From Xylocopilactobacillus apis (GTDB taxonomy: Bacteria > Bacillota > Bacilli > Lactobacillales > Lactobacillaceae): a stretch of 64,000 nucleotides of DNA. A model generated the notes under the pieces. The model saw only the letters and a program-made list of their open reading frames with translations. It was not told the DNA's origin and made no database searches. Of this stretch, positions 57,548-64,000 are shown piece after piece. The stretch spans positions 1,818,001 to 1,882,000 of the forward strand of contig NZ_AP026801.1 in assembly GCF_033095965.1 (NCBI RefSeq), given 5' to 3'. Position numbers and translations under genes: made by a program. Each line of letters starts with the position of its first letter. Position 1 is the stretch's first letter.

Positions 57548-58621
57548 TTATTTTAGATTATTTAAAGCTTTAACTGCTCCATCGAAAGTCTTAACTGGAA
57601 TAATTTTGATCTTTAATTTAAATTTCTTTTTTGCCTCTAAGGCCAAATGATAATTGTTAACGTAATCAGGATTTTCTTTCTTAATCTCCTTGGTAACAGG
57701 GTCATCCGGCGCAATAAAATATTTTGCCCCCGATTTATCAGCACTCACAATCTTCTTATCAATGCCCCCAATCGGACCAACTGAACCATCATTTTCAATT
57801 GTACCAGTTCCTGCAATTTTTTGACCATGACGTAAATCTTTCCTAGTTAAAAGTTCATACAACTCTAGAGTAAACATTAAGCCGGCCGATGGACCACCAA
57901 CATTTTCGAGATCAAAGTTAACTTTTTTATCAGTTTTAACCTTAGTATGATCGATTGGAATGATCCCAACACCAGCACGCTTTTTGGTTATTTTAACCAA
58001 ACCGCCGGTAACTTTGACCGTTTTCCCTTTTCGTTTAACCTGAATAGTTACTTGCTGTCCGCGTTTTTTCGCTGCCAAAAGTTTTCTAAACTGAGCACTA
58101 GTATGAATTTGCTGTCCGTCAACCTGAGTGATCGTATCTCCAACTTGAAGTTTCTTTTTAAATTGAGAATCTGCGTCAATACTCATCACATACACGCCCA
58201 AATATTTCGTTTCGACCTTTTCGCCGGCTTTATTAAAAGCCGTTGAAATGGCTGTATTTTGAGCGTTTTCCATATAATATTCCTGCAGATTATTATATTC
58301 ATCATTTGTCTGACCGCTCATCAAGGTTTTTTTATCAATAATCGTTGAATGAGGATTAAGTGATGCTAACCCTAACATCATTAGATTAACTGGTCCTTTA
58401 AGCGAAACATCAGTAAAATAAAAAGCCCCTTTTCTTTGATCTTGTTTTCCATCAATCGTAATTACTGATTTTAAAGATTGGGCATCTCCTAACCCCTCAA
58501 TATAATATTGAGTGGGAAATTGTATGGGAACTAATAAAACCACTAAGATTAAAAAAAGCGCCGCAATACTAAAATTACGACGAAATATTTTCTTATTAGA
58601 TATTTCTTGGTCGTTATCCAT
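57548..58621 (-). CDS. SepM/YlbL-type PDZ-Lon serine protease
   Basis: The 357-residue protein has an N-terminal membrane helix (about 16-33), a PDZ domain (about 130-215; GVYVMSIDADSQFKKKLQ) and a C-terminal Lon protease domain with catalytic Ser in NVGGPSAGLMF and Lys in GIDKKIVSADKSGAK. SepM processes the competence pheromone in streptococci; the neighbouring comEA/comEC make that worth noting, but the location is a general Firmicute one. Overlaps coaD by eight bases. Confidence 0.93.
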   Translation of the reverse strand: MDNDQEISNKKIFRRNFSIAALFLILVVLLVPIQFPTQYYIEGLGDAQSLKSVITIDGKQDQRKGAFYFTDVSLKGPVNLMMLGLASLNPHSTIIDKKTLMSGQTNDEYNNLQEYYMENAQNTAISTAFNKAGEKVETKYLGVYVMSIDADSQFKKKLQVGDTITQVDGQQIHTSAQFRKLLAAKKRGQQVTIQVKRKGKTVKVTGGLVKITKKRAGVGIIPIDHTKVKTDKKVNFDLENVGGPSAGLMFTLELYELLTRKDLRHGQKIAGTGTIENDGSVGPIGGIDKKIVSADKSGAKYFIAPDDPVTKEIKKENPDYVNNYHLALEAKKKFKLKIKIIPVKTFDGAVKALNNLK

Positions 58622-59105
58622 TAATCTTAAATTTTTCCTTTAATTTTTTTACAACGGGTGCCGGTACTACATTGGAAACATCTCCTCCAAGAGATGAAAC
58701 TTCTCGAATCATCGTTGAAGAAATGTAAGTAAAATGTTTCGGTGGAATAAAAAATACCGTTTCAATTGTCGGATCGAGGGTATGATTCATATTTGAAATA
58801 TCAGCCTCATATTGAAAATCTGCTGAATTTCTAATGCCTCGAATTAAAAATTGAGCGTTAAGTTTTTTAGCAACTTCAACGGTTAACTTTCCCGGCTGCT
58901 CAATTACTTCGACATTAGATAAATCGGCAATACTTTCTTCAATCATCTCTTTTTTTTCTACAAAAGAGAAAAGTCCAACTTTTTGGGTATTGGTTTCAAC
59001 CGCAATATAAATTTGATCGAAAAGCGGATCAGCATATTTTAAGGTCTGCAGATGACCATTAGTAAATGGATCAAAACTTCCAGGAAACAAAGCAATTTTC
59101 TTCAT
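58614..59105 (-). CDS. coaD: Phosphopantetheine adenylyltransferase
   Basis: The 163-residue enzyme of coenzyme A synthesis has PGSFDPFTNGHL (HxGH variant NGHL) and ISSTMIREVSSLGG. ATG shares one base with the rsmD stop. Confidence 0.97.
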   Translation of the reverse strand: MKKIALFPGSFDPFTNGHLQTLKYADPLFDQIYIAVETNTQKVGLFSFVEKKEMIEESIADLSNVEVIEQPGKLTVEVAKKLNAQFLIRGIRNSADFQYEADISNMNHTLDPTIETVFFIPPKHFTYISSTMIREVSSLGGDVSNVVPAPVVKKLKEKFKING

Positions 59106-59659
59106 TATTCTTCCACTCGATAAATATATATATATGTTTTACCATACTTTTTAAATTTTAAAAGATCTAGTGAGCTATTTGATGATGATTCTAATTCTTG
59201 ATCTCCCTGACAGACAAAAATTGTCCCTTTTTCTACCAAACCTAAATCAATTATTTGATCCATATCTGAATTTTGATTTTGATAGAGATACGGAGGATCA
59301 AGAAAAACTAAAGAAAATTTAATTCCTTGTTCCTGAAATAAAATCAAAGCTTTATGAGCGGTTGATTTAATGATTTTGAATTGGGATTCTGCGTGAAGTT
59401 TATCTACGTTATTATTAATTGCCCGAATTGCATCATTAGAACGATCAACTAAGTATCCTGGGGTTGAAAAACGGGAAAAAGCTTCAATTCCCAGAGCACC
59501 TGAACCAGCATAAAGATCAAGGCACGGACCGTTAAACTCGTAATTCTGCAGCATATTAAAGATCGACTCTCTAACCATTTCTGTCGTTGGCCGTGTATTA
59601 TCTCCTTTTGGAGCTGCTAGCTTAATTCCGTGATACTGTCCCCCAACAATTCTTAACAT
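59105..59659 (-). CDS. rsmD: 16S rRNA m2G966 methyltransferase RsmD
   Basis: The 184-residue methyltransferase has LDLYAGSGALGIEA (SAM motif I) and the catalytic motif FLDPPY. rsmD-coaD is a standard pair. Confidence 0.96.
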   Translation of the reverse strand: MLRIVGGQYHGIKLAAPKGDNTRPTTEMVRESIFNMLQNYEFNGPCLDLYAGSGALGIEAFSRFSTPGYLVDRSNDAIRAINNNVDKLHAESQFKIIKSTAHKALILFQEQGIKFSLVFLDPPYLYQNQNSDMDQIIDLGLVEKGTIFVCQGDQELESSSNSSLDLLKFKKYGKTYIYIYRVEE

Positions 59660-59661
59660 TT

Positions 59662-59883
59662 TTAAATATCCTTATATTCATTAAATTCTGGTGAAATTTC
59701 CACTTTTTTTATTCTTCGATTTTGTTTAAGCTGTTTCATAATTTGCGGTACTTCTGATTCATTAACATAAACTACTGCGTAATGAAAAGTATTTGAATAA
59801 TACTGCAAATTGGCTGCTGATCGTAAAAATCTCAGGTTTATAAGATGATCAGTATAAATTATTAATTTTGTCCTTTTAATCAC
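59662..59883 (-). CDS. ylbG: YlbG family protein (DUF2129)
   Basis: The 73-residue protein (LIIYTDHLINLRFLRSAANL, KKVEISPEF) is a short conserved Firmicute family of unknown function next to rsmD. Overlaps ftsW by eight bases. Confidence 0.9.
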   Translation of the reverse strand: MIKRTKLIIYTDHLINLRFLRSAANLQYYSNTFHYAVVYVNESEVPQIMKQLKQNRRIKKVEISPEFNEYKDI

Positions 59884-61078
59884 GAATTGATATTTTCGCC
59901 TCGATTCTCCTCAAACGATCCTCATTGGAAATATGGAACAAAAGAGCCAATTCAATCGATAATAACAAAATACTAGATCCTCCATAACTAATAAACGGCA
60001 AAGTTACTCCAGTTATTGGTAAAAGACCAGTGACTCCTCCAACGTTAAACACCGTTTGAATAAAAAAGGTTGTCGCAATTCCGACGCATAACATCGAGTA
60101 GTAATTATTCTTGCTTCTAATTGCTAAAATCACGGCCCGCGTAATAATTGTAAAAATGGCTAATAAAATTAAAATTACCGTTATAATTCCCATTTCTTCA
60201 GAAATTATCGCTAAAATAAAGTCAGTATTTTGTTCTGGTAAATAACCGTGCTTTTGAATACTATTGCCGATTCCAACGCCAAACCAACCACCATTATTAA
60301 TAGCAAAATAGGAATTAGTTAGCTGAACTCCTGACGCACTGCTATTTTTCCAAGGATCTCCAAAAGCGATGACTCGCAAAATCTGATAAGGCAACTTAGA
60401 AAGAATGTGTTTATTATAAAGAGTTAAAATTAAACTAATAACACCTTTTGCTAACAAGAGCAGACCCGCAAAAGTTGAAACCCCTATTATCCATGGAATG
60501 CCACTGACTGCTACAATCATGATCGTAATCAAACCAATTGACATTGCTCCGCCAGTATCAGGCTGTTTTAAAACTAAAACTCCAATCAGGATCACCAAAA
60601 GCAAAGGCCCAAGGATTGATTTAAAGTAAGATTTCAAATTATGCCAAAGCGGATGTGTTTTTTCTCCTCGTTTTGCCAGCATTCGCGCCAAATAAAGAAT
60701 AACTGCTAATTTCACAAACTCACTTGGTTGAATATTAATCGGTCCAACTTGAATCCAGGCTGCTGCTCCATTAACCGACTTCCCTTTAAAAAGGACAAAA
60801 ACCAACATTGCAACAACAATTAACAGAAAGCCATTAGTTACTTTGGGATTCCTTAAAAAGCTAAATTTCAGATGAGAAATCACGAAAACAAGAAAAAGCC
60901 CGACCAAAAAGAATCCGGTTTGACGGATCAAATAACTGGTTGGACTCATTGATGGATTACCGTTTTGGGTAATATTCGCACTTGAAGAATAAACCATTAA
61001 AATTCCAATTAAGCTTAAAAACAAGTATGGAATCATTAGCCAAGGATCATATTTAAATTTGTTTTTCTTGTTTTCCAT
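59876..61078 (-). CDS. ftsW: FtsW/RodA/SpoVE peptidoglycan polymerase
   Basis: The 400-residue protein has ten membrane helices with the SEDS signatures (NIQPSEFVKLAVILYLAR, KQPDTGGA, LPITGVTLPFISYGGSS). It polymerises glycan strands at the septum. FtsW rather than RodA is chosen from context between typA and ylbG; this is not certain. Confidence 0.92.
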   Translation of the reverse strand: MENKKNKFKYDPWLMIPYLFLSLIGILMVYSSSANITQNGNPSMSPTSYLIRQTGFFLVGLFLVFVISHLKFSFLRNPKVTNGFLLIVVAMLVFVLFKGKSVNGAAAWIQVGPINIQPSEFVKLAVILYLARMLAKRGEKTHPLWHNLKSYFKSILGPLLLVILIGVLVLKQPDTGGAMSIGLITIMIVAVSGIPWIIGVSTFAGLLLLAKGVISLILTLYNKHILSKLPYQILRVIAFGDPWKNSSASGVQLTNSYFAINNGGWFGVGIGNSIQKHGYLPEQNTDFILAIISEEMGIITVILILLAIFTIITRAVILAIRSKNNYYSMLCVGIATTFFIQTVFNVGGVTGLLPITGVTLPFISYGGSSILLLSIELALLFHISNEDRLRRIEAKISIRD

Positions 61079-61101
61079 AGGACGTTAAAACAAAAACGCT
61101 A

Positions 61102-62946
61102 TTAACCATTTATTGAAGAACGACGACGCTTCTCTGCCTTTTCACGCGAATTTGTATCTAAAATCTTTTTGCGCAAACGAACACTTGTTGGCGTAACTTC
61201 GCAATATTCACTATCATTTAAAAATTCAATTGATTCTTCAAGTGATAACTTACGAGGAGTTTTAATTGCTGCCGCGTGATCTTTACCAGAAGCACGAGTA
61301 TTAGTTAAGTTCTTTCCTTTAGTAACAGTTACTGAAATATCACGGTCACGACTGCTTTCTCCGACAATCATTCCTTCATAAACTTCAACACCTGCATCAA
61401 TAAATAAAGTTCCGCGTCCTTCAACACTCTGTAAACTATAAGTTGTAGCTGAACCTTGATTGATTGACACTAAGGCACCGGTCTTACGACCAGGTTCCCA
61501 ATTTTTGATAACGGGACCATATTCTTCAAAACTATGGTTCAAAATTCCGTAACCACCAGTATCAGACATGAATTGAGTAGGGAATCCGATTAGTCCTCTT
61601 GAGGGCACTTTAAACAGGATTCGAGTCTGACCATTACCTTCATTGATCATATCAATCATTTCACCCTTACGTTTAGCCATGGCATCAATAACTGTTCCAG
61701 TATACTCATCTGGAATATCAACTTGCACTGATTCAAAAGGTTCTTGTAATTTTCCATCAATTTCTCGATAAATAACTTGTGGACGAGATAATTGAAGTTC
61801 AAATCCTTCACGGCGCATTTCTTCAACTAAGATCGATAAATGTAATTCTCCACGGCCGGATACAAGCCATGCTCCTGGCTGATCTGTTTCTTCTACCTTC
61901 AACGATACATCAGTACGCTGCTGAGCCATTAGACGATCTTCAAGCTTACTAGGTGTTACTTGAGTTCCCTCTTTACCCGCAAAAGGCGAATCATTTGCCA
62001 AGAACATCATCTGAAGAGTCGGCTCGTCAATTCTTAAAAGCGGTAATGGTTCAATAGCATCGGTTGGAGTGATTGTCTCACCGATAAAGATATCATCGAA
62101 TCCTGAAACACCAATTAAATCACCTGCCTGGGCTTCTTGAATATCTTGGCGGCTTAAACCAAAAAATCCAAATAGTTTGGTAACCCGGTAGTTTTTAACG
62201 CTGCCGTCAAGCTTTGTCAAAGCAACTTCGTCACCGATTTTGACTTTCCCGCGGAAAACTCGGCCTATTCCAATTCTTCCTACAAAATCATTGTATTCAA
62301 GCATTGCAACTTGAAATTGTAGTGGCTCGTCACTATTATCAACAGGAGCTGGAATTGCCTTAACCACGGTATCAAAAATAGGCTTCATAGTATGCTCTTG
62401 CTTTTCAGGTTCTGAAGCATAGCTGGAAGTTCCGTTAATCGCACTAGCGTAAACAACTGGAAAATCAAGCTGGTCTTCGTTAGCTCCTAACTCAATAAAT
62501 AATTCAAGAACTTCATCAACTACTTCTTCAGGTCGAGCTCCAGGTCGGTCAACCTTGTTAATTACCACAACCGGAGTTAAATTCTGTTCCAAAGCTTTCA
62601 TTAACACAAAGCGAGTTTGCGGCATCGTACCTTCAAACGCATCAACGACTAGTAACACGCCATCAACCATCTTCATGATTCGTTCTACTTCACCACCAAA
62701 GTCAGCATGCCCTGGCGTATCAAGAATATTAATCTGAGTATCGCCGTATTTAACTGCGGTGATCTTTGAAAGAATTGTAATTCCTCTTTCACGCTCAATT
62801 GGGTTACTGTCCATTGCACGATCCTGCAGATCAGTATGTTCTGAAAGCGTGTCTGATTGTTTCAATAATTCATTTACCAACGTAGTCTTACCATGATCAA
62901 CGTGGGCAATAATTGCTATATTTCTTATATCTTCTCTTCTCTTCAT
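61102..62946 (-). CDS. typA: TypA/BipA ribosome-associated GTPase
   Basis: The 614-residue translational GTPase has the P-loop [36 protein letters not shown] and [10 protein letters not shown], plus EF-G-like domains III and V and a C-terminal CTD. Length is typical. Confidence 0.97.
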   Translation of the reverse strand: MKRREDIRNIAIIAHVDHGKTTLVNELLKQSDTLSEHTDLQDRAMDSNPIERERGITILSKITAVKYGDTQINILDTPGHADFGGEVERIMKMVDGVLLVVDAFEGTMPQTRFVLMKALEQNLTPVVVINKVDRPGARPEEVVDEVLELFIELGANEDQLDFPVVYASAINGTSSYASEPEKQEHTMKPIFDTVVKAIPAPVDNSDEPLQFQVAMLEYNDFVGRIGIGRVFRGKVKIGDEVALTKLDGSVKNYRVTKLFGFFGLSRQDIQEAQAGDLIGVSGFDDIFIGETITPTDAIEPLPLLRIDEPTLQMMFLANDSPFAGKEGTQVTPSKLEDRLMAQQRTDVSLKVEETDQPGAWLVSGRGELHLSILVEEMRREGFELQLSRPQVIYREIDGKLQEPFESVQVDIPDEYTGTVIDAMAKRKGEMIDMINEGNGQTRILFKVPSRGLIGFPTQFMSDTGGYGILNHSFEEYGPVIKNWEPGRKTGALVSINQGSATTYSLQSVEGRGTLFIDAGVEVYEGMIVGESSRDRDISVTVTKGKNLTNTRASGKDHAAAIKTPRKLSLEESIEFLNDSEYCEVTPTSVRLRKKILDTNSREKAEKRRRSSING

Positions 62947-63167
62947 TTAGTACTTTAATCCCTTCATATTATCTGAATTTTATCATACATTTACTAATAA
63001 GATGGAAATCCATTTAATTTTTTTCATTTTAAGCGTTTTCTTATCTGTTATTTTCAATCAGTTATGACTAATGAAAAAACTTTCTTACGAATTCTCAAAT
63101 CATCATGGTAAATACCCAAAATTCTATTAACATTTTTTGCTTCTATTTCATACATAAACTTTTATCC
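62947..63167. other. AT-rich intergenic stretch upstream of typA
   Basis: It holds the typA leader. A 33-codon minus-strand ORF (63054-63155) lacks a ribosome binding site and I do not call it. No other structure seen. Confidence 0.6.
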
Positions 63168-63195
63168 AAAAAAAAGAGCGACCAAAAAGCCACCC
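63168..63195 (-). terminator. Terminator of the sORF/structured-RNA unit
   Basis: Minus strand arms GGGTGGC / GTCGCTC (with wobbles), loop TTTTTG, then eight T. Confidence 0.8.
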
Positions 63196-63310
63196 GCAAA
63201 CGTCTATAACTATTTCCGCCGATTAATTGATGTAAAAAAGTCCCCACTTCCCTACATCCGGGAAATAACACACAACGATGCCTCTCAGTACGCGTTCCCG
63301 CGTCCCTCTA
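63196..63310 (-). ncRNA. Structured RNA segment downstream of a 40-codon ORF
   Basis: On the minus strand a 13-pair hairpin GATGTAGGGAAGT / ACTTTTTTACATC with GGGG loop (63258-63229) and a hairpin ACGCG / CGCGT with GNRA loop GGAA (63303-63290) are seen. A third stem CCTCTA / TAGAGG (63335-63305) spans the ORF stop. Three of the 13 pairs are G-U on the minus strand and would be A-C mismatches on the plus strand, which fixes the transcribed strand. It ends in a terminator. I do not recognise it as tmRNA, 6S, RNase P or SRP RNA. Confidence 0.65.
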
Positions 63311-63315
63311 TTAGG

Positions 63316-63438
63316 CTATTTGTCTAAATTAGAGGCGCCGTACCATTTCATCACTTTTAAATCGTCAAAAGCAGTGGATAAACAATAAGGCAACCTCACA
63401 CCACAATCTGACGATGGTCCAGCAGAATCAGTTGTCAT
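63316..63438 (-). CDS. 40-residue small protein or leader peptide of unknown function
   Basis: ATG 63438 follows AAAGGTGGTGG by seven bases and the unit has a consensus promoter. The product starts MTTDSAGPSSDCGVRLPYC and ends WYGASNLDK, with two Cys, one Trp, and no signal peptide or double-Gly leader. I do not recognise the family. It may be translated in its own right, or the ORF may be incidental to a structured RNA. Confidence 0.5.
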   Translation of the reverse strand: MTTDSAGPSSDCGVRLPYCLSTAFDDLKVMKWYGASNLDK

Positions 63439-63461
63439 TATTTACCACCACCTTTCGTCTT

Positions 63462-63506
63462 TTAATTACAATTGATAATAATATCGTTAATTACAATCGA
63501 TGTCAA
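63462..63506 (-). promoter_or_regulatory. Consensus promoter with two direct repeats
   Basis: Minus strand -35 TTGACA (63506-63501), 17 bases, -10 TATTAT (63483-63478). Two copies of TTAATTACAAT-N-GAT (plus strand 63462-63476 and 63487-63501), 25 bases apart, flank the -10. One lies in the spacer, the other at the start site, a typical repressor layout. Confidence 0.7.
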
Positions 63507-63523
63507 ACTTTTTGTAAATTTAT

Positions 63524-64000
63524 TTAAGATATCAGATCTTTAATCATTTCTAGTGCCCCAATCGCATTTTGTAAAAAGTGTCCTATCATCGAATACTCTA
63601 GATTTTCAGTTTTCCAATAGATTAATCCTAAAAATAAACCAGTCATAAAATAAGTCATAAATTGAATAATATTATCAACAGAATGAGATGCGCCAAAAAG
63701 CAATGCTTGAGTAAAAACGCCAATCAGGCGATGTTCTTTGAATACCCCATCAACAATTAAACCACGATAAATAACTTCTTCGAAAATTGGAGAAAATAAA
63801 ACCGCTGTCGACAATAATACAACTGCAAAATCAATTCTCAAGCCTGCTATTTCTTCAATTGATGAATTATTCGCCGACTGCATATTACCATTTATTACAT
63901 AATCTAATTGACCCAGGACAGTCTGAACAACTATACTTCCAATAAAAAGTCCCGTTGAGGTTCCAATTTTTCTAAGCGTAAATTTTTGAAAAGGCTTTTT
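63524..64000 (-). CDS. CPBP-family intramembrane metalloprotease (5' end outside window)
   Basis: The frame is open from the right edge to the stop at 63524, about 158 codons seen. Motifs of CPBP/Abi proteases are present: FEEVIYRG (EExxxR), FGASH and MIGHFLQNAIG. It includes membrane segments around each motif. Such proteins often sit near bacteriocins or surface genes; role unknown. Confidence 0.88.
   Translation of the reverse strand, partial: KKPFQKFTLRKIGTSTGLFIGSIVVQTVLGQLDYVINGNMQSANNSSIEEIAGLRIDFAVVLLSTAVLFSPIFEEVIYRGLIVDGVFKEHRLIGVFTQALLFGASHSVDNIIQFMTYFMTGLFLGLIYWKTENLEYSMIGHFLQNAIGALEMIKDLIS

Noticed and set aside
63054-63155. 33-codon minus-strand ORF (starts MYEIEAKNV)
   Set aside because: No ribosome binding site, an in-frame stop just upstream, and no recognisable family.

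Overview
The window looks like a chromosomal segment of a low-GC, AT-rich lactic acid bacterium of the Lactobacillaceae. The evidence is the gene order rpsO-rnjA-tuf-tig-clpX-engB, the order typA-ftsW-ylbG-rsmD-coaD-SepM-comEA-comEC-holA, Gram-positive AGGAGG ribosome binding sites, a T-box, a yybP-ykoY riboswitch, OatA-like and WxL cell-surface proteins, and no sporulation genes. I cannot name the species from sequence alone. Most genes are on the minus strand.

Layout. (1) 1-11.1 kb: three tandem giant surface-protein genes on the minus strand, each with a signal peptide, an N-terminal domain (L-type lectin in two, a different domain in the third), BspA/DUF285-type leucine-rich repeats and, where the 3' end is visible, a C-terminal WxL cell-wall-binding domain. 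The first runs off the left edge. The second and third each carry a run of nine G just after the signal peptide that puts the rest of the gene out of frame. Removing one G restores 1227 and 1070 codons. This looks like a pair of phase-variable adhesins, both drawn here in the OFF state. (2) 11.2-18.1 kb: a NarL/DesR-type two-component system co-transcribed with an ABC-2 transporter, a hicAB toxin-antitoxin remnant with a frameshifted toxin, an unknown membrane protein and an ABC exporter. (3) 18.2-29.6 kb: clpB with a CtsR-like operator, corA, an SDR gene, rnz, an OatA-like acyltransferase, obgE, and a P-type ATPase under a Mn2+ riboswitch. (4) 29.7-35.8 kb: a polysaccharide/teichoic-acid-type cluster (two glycosyltransferases, an epimerase, TagA, a polymerase-like membrane protein, a GntR regulator) and tRNA-Tyr. 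(5) 35.9-43.4 kb: housekeeping block with a 45-residue protein, engB, clpX, tig, tuf, rnjA, rpsO, rpsT. (6) 43.4-53.6 kb: an accessory block between rpsT and holA holding a DUF3800 gene behind paired palindromic operators, a threonine aldolase, a His-type T-box with an amino-acid ABC transporter, a fourth BspA/WxL protein with about 23 repeats, and a Cof-type phosphatase. (7) 53.6-63 kb: holA, comEC, comEA, a SepM-like protease, coaD, rsmD, ylbG, ftsW and typA. (8) 63-64 kb: a strong promoter with direct repeats driving a 40-codon ORF followed by a highly structured 3' RNA and a terminator, then the 3' part of a CPBP protease gene that runs off the right edge.

How it fits together. The surface proteins dominate the accessory content. 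All four share a module of a WW...PHELN...WPW...PGV cap, DUF285 repeats and a C-cap, and the three with visible ends finish in WxL. They use similar extended -10 promoters, and two of the four appear switchable through poly-G slippage. The best candidates for new biology are that pair of poly-G contingency loci and the structured sORF-RNA unit at 63.2-63.5 kb.
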